DNA of 64,000 nucleotides from Vibrio mytili (GTDB lineage Bacteria; Pseudomonadota; Gammaproteobacteria; Enterobacterales; Vibrionaceae), in NCBI RefSeq assembly GCF_000830505.1, contig NZ_JXOK01000015.1, positions 1-64,000 on the forward strand. Direction: 5' to 3'. How positions within the stretch are numbered: the stretch's first letter is position 1; each line of letters begins with the position of its first letter. The position numbers and the translations under genes were made by a program. This document shows, in pieces, positions 53,183 to 63,728 of this stretch. The notes under the pieces are model-generated. The model was not told where the DNA came from and ran no database searches. It was given only the letters and a program-made list of their open reading frames with translations.

Positions 53183-53258
53183 ACCTATCCTTTAACCGTC
53201 AGTTACTTTTTCATCAGTTGGCAGTTTATTCGGGATATGGATACAAGCCTGCATCTGT

Positions 53259-53279
53259 AGTTGCCCTGTTTGGTCAATT
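53259..53279 (-). promoter_or_regulatory. regulon box 5 (dsbC-traC-traU operon)
   Basis: AGTTGCCCTGTTTGGTCAAT on the plus strand, centred 87 bp upstream of the dsbC start and right after the preceding terminator. Confidence 0.65.
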
Positions 53280-53292
53280 AGAGCGGAGAGAC

Positions 53293-53320
53293 AAAAAAGC
53301 CCGGCGAGTGCCGGGCTTGG
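53293..53320 (-). terminator. intrinsic terminator of the Ig-like gene
   Basis: Minus strand AAGCCCGGC-ACTC-GCCGGGCTT followed by TTTTGT, 17 bp after the stop. Confidence 0.9.
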
Positions 53321-53337
53321 TTTAGATAGTCATACTT

Positions 53338-56300
53338 TTATTGAAGGGTCACAGGATCACTGCGACCACCAGCATCATCTATACCAGTCAAAGTAACTTC
53401 TGGCATTGCATCATAGCTGCGTTTGCTGATCGTCAATCTTCGTGATGAAGAGGCAACAGGTTCACCATTAAGCGTCCATTCAAATCCTTTCACACGACCA
53501 TCGACATCATCACATGAGGCATACACAAGCCATGCGAATGTACTTTCTCTGTGGTCGATAGAACAAACCGGAGCTTGGTTTTCGATAACTTTTATCTTCA
53601 ACTCTTTCTCCACTTCTTTGCCCATTTCAGACTTAATACGGAAGTTAATTGTGTGTTCTCCCGCGTCAAGCGTCATTCTTCCATAACGACCAGTGTCTTC
53701 AAGAGACTTCCCATTAACGGTGTACTGCATCACATTAATTCGGTCTCTTGGGTGTCCACCTTCAATATATGGACGAACCAAAACATCCAGAGGTTCACGA
53801 TCTAGCTTATTTGAACCTGAGTATTCTAGTTCTACCTTATAGTTTTCAGCTTGACCTACCGTTATCGCTAACTGAGCTTCTGCTTCGTTACCACGAGCAT
53901 CGCGCACAATGACCTTCACAAGGTGCTCGCCCGGCTCTGTGATTTCAAAAGAGCGAGACGTGTCTCGTTGATCTTTAAGCTTTGCACCTTCCGGTAAGAT
54001 CCATTCGTAGGTAGGCTCTTCAAGCTTGCCTCGGAATCCAACAGGACGAACAGAAGCGCTAACAATAGCTGGTGCTACATCTGCATTTGCTCTGTAGCTG
54101 AGTGCAAACTCAGGCCAGACATATTGCCATACGCGAGCTTTGTATACCGTTTCCGATGTAGAAGACTCCTTGTAACCGTCGATCCATGCTGTGTATTTGA
54201 TTTCAACACGAGCTTGATCCAAGTCTGCTTGATTTGGAACGTACTCAGCAGTGTTGCCTTCAATAATGGTTCCATCAGGAAGCGTGAAGAAACCCTTAAC
54301 TTCGGCATCCAAATCTCGATAAGGCAGTCGAGTATCTGCGGTTAGTTTGTAAGTAAAGTCTTTCTCTACTAAACGAGGTCCATCAATACGAATACGCGGA
54401 GCTTTAACAGCTTTAAACTCTACGGTTTTCTTGGCCTGGCTATACGCATACGCATCATCTTCTGGAGCCATCGTCGAACGTACACGAGCAATTAGCTTAA
54501 CTCGTTGTGGTTCTTCTCTGGTTAGCGTGATACGTGGAGCCGCAGTAGTGTAAGTCTTACCACCATCTTCTGACCACTCAATCACAGCTTTACTTGCATC
54601 AAATGCGTTCTCGCCATCCATAATGGTCGCTGAGTATTCAGAAGAACTACCCACCAAGAGCGTATCAGGACCAGGAACATCAACTTCAAGCGCTTCATAC
54701 GAAACAATTTCTACATTTTCAGTGTACTTTTCTAAGCCCGAGTTTACGTTTACAACTTTAGCTCGAACTAGATATTTACCAACACCGAAACTCTCTACGA
54801 AACTGTACTTTCTACGCTCTTCTGTAGCATGTTCATTCCATGTCTGACCATCGTCATTACTCACTTCCCAGAAGACATCTCCAACTGAACGATAATCAAG
54901 CCGATCGACAATACCTAACTTAAAAGCGGCATTGAAAGGAGCTGCACCTGATAAACGACGAGTTGTAACCTCACCATCAATTTTGTTACCACGAAGAACC
55001 GTAGCAAAAATTGGGCTTGGAGATGCCTCGATACGTTCATATCCTTCAACTGGGCTAACAAGCTTCGCTTCTGCGGTAAATCGAATGTAGCTAGAGTCTA
55101 CTTTCGACATTTCAACTGCTATTTCAGCTGAACCGTTTTCTGCATCCACCCATTCTGACATTGGTTCAATCTCTCCTGGAGAGATCTGACGAGACAGACG
55201 AACCTTCCACTGCCCCATAGTTGCTTCATCATATTCGTCGTTCCCACGGTACAAATCGCGTATATCGACTTTTACGTTCAGCGTTTGGATATCGAGAACA
55301 GTATTACCATCCATTGACAGCATTGGACGAATACCTTTGCTTGGCATTGCAATCAGTCGATATTCTTTAGTGCTCTTAATTTCAGGTACTTTTTCATATG
55401 AAGAGTCAACTTGGTAAGTTACTTCTTCCCACAGTTTGCGGTCATCTGTTCGAATACGACGATTCACCTTCATCGCTGTACCCATACCGGATGAATGCAC
55501 TTCTGACTCAAGTGTTTCATTGTTCCTAGATATAGAAACCCTCAAGTCTGATGGCTTCGCATTCACTTGGACATCACCGAAATAATCACCAGTCATAGGA
55601 ACGATGTAGATGTTGTCCTTGAAGTGATAATCGGTCATCAGATCAACTTGAGGAACCGCTGGGTCAACAACCTCGATGTTAAAGGTCTCATCCGCTAACG
55701 CTACACGAGCTCCACTACGAGAGAAAATGCTAACGCGCCAACTTAAAGGAACCGTTGCTTTTTCTGCCAATGAACCAATTAGTGTTGGTGTGTCGTATCG
55801 AGTATCTTGTAGCAGCCCTTCTGGAACTTCTTTCCACTCAAATAAGCAGCTTCTGTGCGCCGCTTCGGATACACGTCCACTCTCATCTTGCTTGGCTTTT
55901 TCAGCATCCATCGTCAGGATACAGCTTGGACCTGAGGTTTGTCGTAACTGAACATTTAAGTTCTGGATAACACGGTCTACTTGAGCAATATCTGACTCTG
56001 GTAAGTAAGTTACTGAACCCAAAGCAGAGACCACATTTAGCTTTCTGTTACCGCCGCCGATTTTTACCTTATCTTCGCCGTTAAACAGATATACACCATA
56101 AGTGACATCCTGTTCACCGATCTGCAATGCTTGACCAGATATACCAGCAACTCGATTACTGTTTACCACTTCGGCTTCATCTGGAATCTGCTCCCACTCA
56201 ACAAAACATACAGGGTCTTTGATAGGATCTGATGATTGAGCTTCTTGCAGGTTCGTCGAATAGCGACATGGTACACCTGAGTCGGCAGAGACTTGGACAT

Positions 56301-58757
56301 TGAAGTTGTCGATGACTTGTCGAACTTCCCAGGTATTGGCCGTTAAGCTTTCACTCGCTTTCCATGTTTTGATATTGGCTACCAAAACTGGTGAGTTAGG
56401 CGCTGTAGTCATAACCAAAAGGCTTGCTGTGCCAGCATCTGCACCATCAACAGCTCGAACTGGAATACTTAATCGTCCTCCAGTAGAAGCAAAGCTATGA
56501 TTTTTCATAATGTCAGCAGTTTGGCCTGGTTCAACTCGAATACCGTTTACCACCAAAGGAATTTGAGCATCACTTCGCAATGTCACCATTACGTCGTATG
56601 AGCCAGTTACGACCGAACCATCACTTAACGTTAGAGGTTCAGTTTCGATGATGTTCTTACCGTCTGCATAGGTAAACTCATACGGAACTGCCGGAATAGC
56701 CATATTGCCGTTAAATCCGCCTGAAAGCGTAATTTCACGAGGTTTATAGTTAAACACTACGGCTTTTGTCGCTTCGTTACTCTGGTTATCTACAGCCTTT
56801 ACGGTAAGAGTATAACTCTCACCTTCTGCCAGCGAAGGGAACATCACAGGGTATTCCAAACGGAATCGACCATTTGACTCTTCACGCCATGACAATTGAA
56901 CAGATTCATCCGCCGGACCGCCGACTAAAGCAATCGACGTTACCTTCGGTGTACTGTCTAAGTTATCAGAAAGATTGATAACAACGTCATCCAAAGACTG
57001 GACATCATCAGTAACATTGACAGATAACGTTGGTGGCGTGTTATCGACTAAGATTTGCTCACCATAACTTTGCGTAGCACTGTTCCCATAGGTATCTATC
57101 GCTTCGGCAGACAGGGAATAGTTACCATCGGTCAGACTAGCAAAATCAAACGTCGCAATTTTAGTTTTATAGTCAGGTGAAGTGTACGATGAACGCGGCA
57201 GCTCGATCCGTTCTTCACCATTATCAGCATATGCTTTAAACACATTAGTGTCCCAATGACTTATCTGCCAGTTATTGACTCTATCATTATCAATAACCCG
57301 TACTGTCATTTGGCCTAATGTTTTATCAACAGAGACATTATCTATTGTTGGTGGATTCATATCCCAAAATGTGTACAGATACCCACCATGCACTGAAAAT
57401 GATCCATCTTCTTTTGCTACATAATACTGAATTGGGCTGTATCCTCGCCTGATGTCCTACTTACATTGACCTCAGCCTCACAAAACGTTTCATTTGCAGG
57501 GATCACACAAGCTCCAAAACCACTAAGCCAAGCTTTCTGGTTATATGGCCTTGCTTCTGAATGTATACGGACCTTATCCACCACGTAAGGGTGAGAGTAG
57601 CGTGGTCTTTCACTTGAGACCCACCCACCATCACTTAGATGATATTCAAGCTTTATTGGTTTAGGACCAAGAGAAGCCCCACCAGCTAGATTAAAATTAA
57701 AATCTGCGTAACGATGTGTTGAGTAACCACCAGCTTGGGTGAAGAAATGGAAATATGAGTATTTTTGAGGGTAGTTTAAACTTACATTTCGGTAAATAAA
57801 TTCATTATCTTCCGAATCATAGGTTGTATCTCCCCATCCATATTTTGTTCCATTAAATGCAGTATGTTCCTGCTTTCTTCGTTTGTAACGAATTTGAACA
57901 GGGTTTTCATAAACATTCATACCCGATGTGTAGGGTTTCCAAATGCCTTCGGAACTATCGAATACTTCCGTCCAGACCTGGGGAACAACCTTATCAATCG
58001 TTGAAACTCTACTGATTTCTGTCTGGTTTCCTGCTTCGTCACTGATTGAAAAACCAAGAGTATACTCTGCTTGATTTTCAGGAGCCATCGAGCTACTGAC
58101 TGCACTGCCGACAGGTAAAGATGCCACTCCCTGAACTGTATCCAAGGATGCGTTCGTTTCTCGTTTTTGCCCAGAAGAGTCGATGGTAAAGAATTTTGCT
58201 GACGATATACCGCTATCATCATCAATCCCTTCCAATCTCAACTCTTTACCCGCATAACCGTGGTTAAAGACATCAATACTACCCATACTAAAACCACTTC
58301 TGACCCACTGAATCTCCCCAGAAATAACAGGAGGTGTGATATCTACAATAATTGGGTATGTATCTGTTTGAACAGAATCTCCAACAGACGTAAGAATTTC
58401 TGCCTTAAATGAGTACTCTCCCTCCCCCGGAGCGGCTAGTTCTAACTCCGCACCATAATAGGACTTTCCATTAACTGTAATACGGTCTGCGCCTCCAAGC
58501 AGGTGACTCGTAGCCGAATTCACCACTGAACCGTCTGGCCTTACGATAGAGATTTTAACCTTACGGTCGATCCCTGCACTCAACGCGAACTTTATGTTCC
58601 CTGTTGGGTTGGCGTAAACGGTGCTTGGAGATAATGTGCGTTCTGCACCATCAGGTGTATTAAAGCTGTATTCTAACAATTCCGCTTGAGCTAATGGTGC
58701 AGCAATTGCGGCCATCGCACCAAGCAAGACTGGTAGCCTTAGCTTGAACTTATTCAT
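53338..58757 (-). pseudogene. giant Ig-like (DUF4165-type) surface protein, one frameshift
   Basis: Two open frames (58757-57417 and 57393-53338) form one gene of about 1806 codons. The break is in GGG 57434-57436; adding one base gives DTAPIQYYVAKEDGSFSVHG and continues into the long frame. The signal peptide is MNKFKLRLPVLLGAMAAIAA...QA. The body is a series of Ig/PKD-like beta domains (DNTPPTLSVNVTDDVQSLDD, SLTVKAVDNQ-like blocks, ITEPGEHLVKVIVRDARGNE). Large Ig-like proteins of IncHI and IncA/C plasmids have been reported as surface factors in mating; by position and form this is one. It has its own box and terminator. Confidence 0.8.
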
Positions 58758-58843
58758 AATGTTTTCTCCAATAGCTATTGAATAGGGTTACAAGAACCCA
58801 ATACAGGAGGTTACTGGAGTAATCGGCTATACACAGACTGTGT

Positions 58844-58864
58844 AACTGCCCAATTTGAGCGTTT
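58844..58864 (-). promoter_or_regulatory. regulon box 6 (Ig-like gene)
   Basis: AACTGCCCAATTTGAGCGTT, centred 97 bp upstream of the Ig-like gene start. The left half fits fully and the right half partly. Confidence 0.55.
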
Positions 58865-58889
58865 TTAAAGCGTTTTTCTGGGAGGGAAA

Positions 58890-58932
58890 TCACTTGGCAT
58901 TTTCTGACGACTGAAACCAAAAATGCCAAGTA
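58890..58932. terminator. long inverted repeat after the pilin genes
   Basis: ACTTGGCATTTT and AAAATGCCAAGT arms flank a 17-nt loop. It lies about 30 bp past the second pilin stop and before box 6. It probably ends or stabilises the 3' end of the abundant pilin transcript. There is no clear T-run. Confidence 0.5.
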
Positions 58933-58964
58933 TAAAAGGAGGGGTTAAAGTGAGTATTGAGACC

Positions 58965-59339
58965 TTATAGCCCTAAGCCGTTACTGAACTGAATAGCTGC
59001 TGGAGCAATTTTTTCAGCTGACTCTAATGTAGCTGTCATAATCGCTTCTACAACCGTAGGGCTGTTGTATAGACCAACACCACCGCCGATACCCATTGCG
59101 AATGCCATGATACTTTGACGAGCGATACCACCAACGATACCTACCAAAATCATTGAACCAGCAATGATGCGACCCAGTGTACCTTGAGTCCAGTCGGTGA
59201 TGGTGGTCCAAATGTCATCGAACTCTGTACCACCAGTACCAGCGTGAGCTTGGTTCGCAAACATAAGTCCAACGATCATTACTAAACCGACGTAGAAAAG
59301 AAGATTGGCTTTATTGTTAGCCTTATTTGTGATTTCCAT
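58965..59339 (-). CDS. traA: TraA-type pilin, copy 2 (distal)
   Basis: Encodes 124 aa; start at 59339 (MEITNKANNKANLLFYVGLV) behind CAGGAAAACAATC. The leader peptide ends FANQAHA, then the mature part GTGGTEFDDIWTTITDWTQG with two hydrophobic helices (IIAGSMILVGIVGGIARQSI; AFAMGIGGGVGLYNSP). The mature part is nearly identical to the upstream pilin; leader and last 20 residues differ. Mature pilin subunits assemble the conjugative pilus. Confidence 0.87.
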   Translation of the reverse strand: MEITNKANNKANLLFYVGLVMIVGLMFANQAHAGTGGTEFDDIWTTITDWTQGTLGRIIAGSMILVGIVGGIARQSIMAFAMGIGGGVGLYNSPTVVEAIMTATLESAEKIAPAAIQFSNGLGL

Positions 59340-59370
59340 GATTGTTTTCCTGATTTTCAATCTTAAAAAA

Positions 59371-59393
59371 GGCAGTTGAGATATTCAACTGCC
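59371..59393. repeat. hairpin between the two pilin genes
   Basis: GGCAGTTGA-ATA-TTCAACTGCC type inverted repeat, 10-bp arms, in the 94-bp gap. It may stabilise the processed pilin mRNA or modulate the ratio of the two pilins. Confidence 0.55.
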
Positions 59394-59433
59394 CGTTATA
59401 TCAAGTACTTACAAAGTACTGTTAGGTATGAAA

Positions 59434-59808
59434 TCACATACCTAATCCGTTGCTTAGTTGAATTGCAACTGGGGCAACTTTGTCAGCAGTTTCAAGAGTT
59501 GCTGTCATGATAGATTCAACAACGGTAGGGCTGTTGTACAAGCCGACACCGCCGCCGATACCCATCGCAAATGCCATCAAGCTTTGACGAGCGATGCCAC
59601 CAACGATGCCTACCAAGATCATTGCACCTGCGATGATTCGGCCAAGCGTACCTTGAGTCCAGTCAGTAATGGTGGTCCAGATATCATCAAATTCTGTACC
59701 GCCTGTACCAGCGTGGGCTTGATTGGCAAACATAAAACTGATCACCAGAGCCAACGCCACCCAGAACAAAAGGTTGACTTTATTGTTTGATGTGGATGTG
59801 ACGTTCAT
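59434..59808 (-). CDS. traA: TraA-type pilin, copy 1 (proximal)
   Basis: Encodes 124 aa (MNVTSTSNNKVNLLFWVALA start) behind AGGAGAACTTAGCAAA. It has the same FANQAHA cleavage region and mature start GTGGTEFDDIWTTITDWTQG as the distal copy. Differences cluster in the leader and in the C-terminus (ADKVAPVAIQLSNGLGM). It directly follows traV in the traL-traV operon. Confidence 0.88.
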   Translation of the reverse strand: MNVTSTSNNKVNLLFWVALALVISFMFANQAHAGTGGTEFDDIWTTITDWTQGTLGRIIAGAMILVGIVGGIARQSLMAFAMGIGGGVGLYNSPTVVESIMTATLETADKVAPVAIQLSNGLGM

Positions 59809-59822
59809 TTTGCTAAGTTCTC

Positions 59823-60314
59823 CTATTTAGTTTCTGAATTAGCTTTGGGTTTTATCGTTTGCAAGGGTTTGAGCATAGGTACATCTTGTTGAGTCCCTTC
59901 CCCAATTACCCACTTGCGCGGTTCTATTTCGGTGTAAACGTACCCAGTCACAATCAAGTCACCATTGGTATCCTCCCAAGGGGCTACCCATATGCGCATG
60001 ACCTGTGCTGGAGTACGAATAGGCACCGGACGATTCGGGAGGCGCGGTGTGACGTAATTGTCTATCACTGAATCTCCCGTCGATGATGAGTTGGCTATCT
60101 CTCCTGGAACAGAAACAGGCTCTTCTCCAGGCTTTACTGAGCGTGGGATATTGCCATCGTTTGTCGCCGCATAGACATCTCGCGCTGACATACACTGAAC
60201 ACCATCAGGAATACCTGAACAGCTATACTCATCACTGCCGATTGAGGTACAGCCTGATAGCAATAAAGCGCTGCCCAAAATCATCGACACTGTAGATTTT
60301 ATGGGCTTAACCAT
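59823..60314 (-). CDS. traV: TraV outer-membrane lipoprotein
   Basis: The start at 60314 gives MVKPIKSTVSMILGSALLLS before the lipobox cysteine (LLLSGC), a normal lipoprotein signal. The frame is open to 60371, whose ATG overlaps the traB stop, so a 182-aa form is also possible. Mature part TSIGSDEYSCSGIPDGVQCM has the paired cysteines of TraV. It anchors the TraB-TraK channel core in the outer membrane. Confidence 0.85.
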   Translation of the reverse strand: MVKPIKSTVSMILGSALLLSGCTSIGSDEYSCSGIPDGVQCMSARDVYAATNDGNIPRSVKPGEEPVSVPGEIANSSSTGDSVIDNYVTPRLPNRPVPIRTPAQVMRIWVAPWEDTNGDLIVTGYVYTEIEPRKWVIGEGTQQDVPMLKPLQTIKPKANSETK

Positions 60315-60331
60315 TGGAAAGCCCCCTGTGA

Positions 60332-60352
60332 AACTGCCCTTTCTGGTCAGCT
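60332..60352 (-). promoter_or_regulatory. regulon box 7 (within the traV frame)
   Basis: AACTGCCCTTTCTGGTCAGC matches the consensus well but lies only about 28 bp upstream of the likely traV start. If used, it would drive the pilin genes rather than traV. It may be fortuitous. Confidence 0.4.
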
Positions 60353-60370
60353 TTTGTGTTTTTTTCGTCA

Positions 60371-61720
60371 TTATTTTGTCCCCTGCGATTTAAGTTTTAG
60401 TTGCTGCCCCTTGGTGATAATTACGTCAATTTGACGACCTGCATCGACCTCTATTACAGGGAACATTCCCTCAGCCATATCAAGATAAAACTGAGCAACC
60501 TTTTCCATCGCACTTGATGCGCCTTTTGATATACCACTCTGCATAGTGTTTTCATTGAACACGTGTTGATATACAGGTGTGTCTGTTGGATTAGTGTTGA
60601 TAACTGGAACTGGGTTTGTATCAAGCGCTTGAGCAAAGCCACTCAAGAAACCAGCCGTCAAAGATTTGGCTATCATTGCACCTTGTTTAGATACTAAGCG
60701 GCCACGTACACCAGCTTTACCATCTTCACCCACTGCATATCCGTCCAAGCGAGACTCAATTACGCCGCCGTCTTCACGAACACAGGAAATAACCTCGCCT
60801 CGTAGATATGCCCTTTCTGAGCTCAGATCGCCGTAACCGGATACAATCAAGAAACACTCACGAACATCGGCTCTGAATCGGTTAGGTAAAATAGCTTCCT
60901 TCTGGAGTCGAATTGTTGCTGGGAAAGGGTCTTTTCTTGCTCCCTTTGCGGTAGGAGCATCCATACCAGTGATCGTTACACCAGTAAGAATTGAACCCGC
61001 AGGTAAGTAGATAGAGTTGTCTTGGTCCTCCTGCTCTTCCGCCGCTTTCTCTTCTGCTTCGTTGTATTCTGTGTAGTTAACAATTCGAATGCCCGGTTGA
61101 GCGGTAGGTTTACCTGATCTATCCGATTCCTTACCCGTTGGTTTGCTGTGAGAGTTAGCTGGTAGTGGAGCTTTCTTAAAGAACTCATTAGGGTCCTTGT
61201 AATCAAGCTTTTCGGTAGAGGTGAATCCACCAGCTTGTTGAGCGCCCTGTTCCTCTGTCAAACCAGTTTCAGCGCCACCAGCTGTAGGCTTCCCTGAACG
61301 TTTTTCAGCGTCTTTCTGAGCTTTTTCTAAATCTCGCGCTAAGTTTCTATTTTCTTGAGAAAGCTCCTTAACATCGCGTTTCAGCTGTTCGAGTTCCTTA
61401 CCTATATCAACTGATGCACCAGCCTTCGACTTAGTGTTCTCCAGTTCACGTTTTACTTTGTCCAGTTCACGTCGCAGTTGTTCTTGTTCAGCTTTCGTTG
61501 TTTTAAGATTGCCAACCAATGCATCCATACCCGCTTCACGAGTGCCCTTGTCAGTTAATACGTGACGGATGGTTTCTTTACGACTTTTATTGCTGGAGTC
61601 ACTTGTACCTTCATCAGAAAAAAGACTCACAGCCACAAACAGAACGAAAACACCACCTGCAACAGCAACCCAACGCTTTTTGTTTGGATCGAGCTCGTTC
61701 CACCAATTCATATTAATCAT
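60371..61720 (-). CDS. traB: TraB, VirB10-like channel protein
   Basis: Encodes 449 aa. One N-terminal membrane helix (RWVAVAGGVFVLFVAVSLFS) is followed by a long coiled coil, residues about 50-140 (KAEQEQLRRELDKVKREL). A Gly/Pro-rich linker leads to the beta-rich VirB10 domain (YLPAGSILTGVTITGMDAPT, FRADVRECFLIVSGYGDLSS). It spans the periplasm and joins inner and outer membrane parts of the channel. Confidence 0.92.
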   Translation of the reverse strand: MINMNWWNELDPNKKRWVAVAGGVFVLFVAVSLFSDEGTSDSSNKSRKETIRHVLTDKGTREAGMDALVGNLKTTKAEQEQLRRELDKVKRELENTKSKAGASVDIGKELEQLKRDVKELSQENRNLARDLEKAQKDAEKRSGKPTAGGAETGLTEEQGAQQAGGFTSTEKLDYKDPNEFFKKAPLPANSHSKPTGKESDRSGKPTAQPGIRIVNYTEYNEAEEKAAEEQEDQDNSIYLPAGSILTGVTITGMDAPTAKGARKDPFPATIRLQKEAILPNRFRADVRECFLIVSGYGDLSSERAYLRGEVISCVREDGGVIESRLDGYAVGEDGKAGVRGRLVSKQGAMIAKSLTAGFLSGFAQALDTNPVPVINTNPTDTPVYQHVFNENTMQSGISKGASSAMEKVAQFYLDMAEGMFPVIEVDAGRQIDVIITKGQQLKLKSQGTK

Positions 61721-61723
61721 CGT

Positions 61724-62674
61724 TTACATTCCTCCGCTCAACAGTGAAGGACGACGAGTAGCCGATTCGGTTTTCTCGCGCTGTTTTACTGCCACGTACA
61801 CTTCGGTTTTCTGACCTGGCTCAAGAACCTTATGCGGCCATGAAGTCACACCAGCAACACTCCAGTTTCCGCAAGATTGCTCTTTGAACTCAATAGGTTC
61901 ACTTGTGACGTTTCGAGCAATACCTACAAATACAGTCAAATGATGCCCCATCATCATTTGTCCATTTGCAAAATTGACTGAAATACCAGGCTGCGCACAC
62001 TGAGGTAATTGAACATTGCTTGGAGTTCGATTCATGGAGTAGCCATTAGGGATTTCACCAAGAGCCAGTTTTCTGAATACTGTTCGAAGTGTTTCGATAT
62101 ATGGCTGACTTTGCTCCCAGCTTTTAGCTTTGTTGTTTGCAAACATGCCAGGTATTAAGCTGTTATTGTCGAGCTTCAAAAACACTTCACGAGGTGGGAT
62201 TCTTTGAGGAACCATTGTTAAACTCAGCGCACGAGCTTCTGAGCCCTTTTCTGTAATGAACATGGTTACTGGGTATTCTTTTGCCGTAGCCACATAGATA
62301 ACATTCTCTTTGATGCATATTTCCCCACATTCACCTTTATTTTGCCCCGGCTGTAAGGATGTTGACGTCACTTCCGGCTTACCAAATGGAGTAACGATTC
62401 GGTTGGGATGACCGATAGCAATAGGGATGATCTGATTAACCCCAGGCTCCATAACCAGTTGTGAGTTTTCAGTGTAACCACCAGCCAAATTCGAGCTATT
62501 GGCCTGAGTAGTTGTAGCTCTTTGTTTTGCTACTGAATCAGGGATTACGGGGGCTGGAACGTTGTTCTTCATAACACTGACAGGAACAACTGGTATTTCA
62601 TCATCTGATGCATTCACTGCACTTGAAACACCAAGCGCAATTGAAAGCGCCAAAACAATCGAATTAACCTTCAT
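61724..62674 (-). CDS. traK: TraK, VirB9-like secretin-type protein
   Basis: Encodes 316 aa with a signal peptide (MKVNSIVLALSIALGVSSAV). TraK-like core: PGVNQIIPIAIGHPNRIVTP, NVIYVATAKEYPVTMFITEK. The C-terminal part carries FVGIARNVTSEPIEFKEQSC. It forms the outer-membrane ring with TraV and TraB. The start overlaps the traE end by 11 bp. Confidence 0.9.
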   Translation of the reverse strand: MKVNSIVLALSIALGVSSAVNASDDEIPVVPVSVMKNNVPAPVIPDSVAKQRATTTQANSSNLAGGYTENSQLVMEPGVNQIIPIAIGHPNRIVTPFGKPEVTSTSLQPGQNKGECGEICIKENVIYVATAKEYPVTMFITEKGSEARALSLTMVPQRIPPREVFLKLDNNSLIPGMFANNKAKSWEQSQPYIETLRTVFRKLALGEIPNGYSMNRTPSNVQLPQCAQPGISVNFANGQMMMGHHLTVFVGIARNVTSEPIEFKEQSCGNWSVAGVTSWPHKVLEPGQKTEVYVAVKQREKTESATRRPSLLSGGM

Positions 62675-63293
62675 TACGCTTTCTCCGGCTCTCTTCTTTA
62701 CGTTCTAATTTGTCTAAAACACTCTTCGTTCGAGGGCGACCTTCATACGTGGTCATATAATCAAGGACAGGCATATAGTTCGAAACGCGGAGCTCAAACT
62801 CGTATGTTCTGTCTGTACGTTGCTCTTTTGCGTCAAAAGCAGCCCCCTTAACAAAGGAGTGCCCATACACAAAAACCTTGTCAGTCGTTTCTTCGTATTC
62901 GACGAAACGAGGTTCGAATCGCATAGTGATTCGGTCTGCTTGAATCTCTTGCGCTTGGATTTCAAGTGCATCAATAAACTCTTGATAAATAGTCGGTGCT
63001 AGAATTGGCTCCATACGTTCTTTGATGAAGTTAACGTTGCCGGGAGTTACGTTACCCATCAGCGTTCCAAGAGCCCATCCCCACGCCTCTTTGTATGATT
63101 GAGAGGCATTTTTTTGTGATACCCAAGCTTCTTCATTCAAAGTCCAAGGCTGAACGGTCACAATGGTCTCTTTGCTAAACAACTTCACAGCTAGCAGCAA
63201 GACGGTGAAGATCAGACCGAGGACGAAGACTCGCCCCCATTTATTTTCAGCCTGAGTGCCCTCCCAGGTTTTTAAATACACCTTTAAATTCAA
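62664..63293 (-). CDS. traE: TraE, VirB5/VirB8-like assembly protein
   Basis: A TTG start at 63293 follows GGAGGTATTTCCC and overlaps the traL stop (TTGA), giving 209 aa (first residues NLKVYLKTWEGTQAENKWGR). The upstream ATG at 63359 lies within traL. One membrane helix (VFVLGLIFTVLLLAVKLFS) is followed by the periplasmic TraE domain (MEPILAPTIYQEFIDALEIQ). Acts in pilus assembly. Confidence 0.88.
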   Translation of the reverse strand: MNLKVYLKTWEGTQAENKWGRVFVLGLIFTVLLLAVKLFSKETIVTVQPWTLNEEAWVSQKNASQSYKEAWGWALGTLMGNVTPGNVNFIKERMEPILAPTIYQEFIDALEIQAQEIQADRITMRFEPRFVEYEETTDKVFVYGHSFVKGAAFDAKEQRTDRTYEFELRVSNYMPVLDYMTTYEGRPRTKSVLDKLERKEESRRKRNEG

Positions 63294-63571
63294 GGGAAAT
63301 ACCTCCGGATAAATGGGTTTTTCAAAGATTTTGCTTTTGTTGCGATGAATCCCCCCCAATACAGCATGTGAAGCATGTACCCATCAGGGTGGTTATCACG
63401 AAATCGACGATATAAATTGGTCACGGCCAAGCCGATTAAGAAAAAAATCAAGGCTTTGCCCATCATCACTCCGATGACAAGGCCAAGAAGCATAGGAGCC
63501 AGCTCATCTGCACTCCAGAGCAGCATGTGCGGCGGTTCGTCTATACGACGTGGGATTTTGACGGGCTTCAT
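63290..63571 (-). CDS. traL: TraL, F-type pilus assembly protein
   Basis: The start at 63571 (MKPVKIPRRIDEPPHMLLWS) follows GGAAGAG; 93 aa. Two membrane segments (ELAPMLLGLVIGVMMGKALI; FFLIGLAVTNLYRRF) and the PxRIDEPP start are typical TraL. It is the first gene of the traL-E-K-B-V-A operon, 78 bp downstream of a regulon box centre. Confidence 0.9.
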   Translation of the reverse strand: MKPVKIPRRIDEPPHMLLWSADELAPMLLGLVIGVMMGKALIFFLIGLAVTNLYRRFRDNHPDGYMLHMLYWGGFIATKAKSLKNPFIRRYFP

Positions 63572-63638
63572 TCCATATCTCTTCCAATTTCCAATGTCGC
63601 CAATTCTGGAAGATTTTTTCAACAAACACGCCACGGGC

Positions 63639-63659
63639 TAACGCCCTTTTTGGGCAACT
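63639..63659 (-). promoter_or_regulatory. regulon box 8 (traL operon)
   Basis: TAACGCCCTTTTTGGGCAAC, a perfect GCCC...GGGC palindrome centred 78 bp upstream of traL. Confidence 0.68.
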
Positions 63660-63687
63660 TGGGCGAAAAGTGGTCTTATAAAGAGAG

Positions 63688-63712
63688 AAACGGCATAAAG
63701 CCGTTTTTAGAG
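63688..63712. terminator. small hairpin between the 47-aa gene and the traL promoter
   Basis: AAACGGC-ATAA-AGCCGTTT with T-runs on the plus strand (TTTTTAG) and a weaker one on the minus strand (TTTCTCTC). It may terminate the 47-aa gene transcript. Confidence 0.5.
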
Positions 63713-63728
63713 CGGGTAATGTGAAAGG

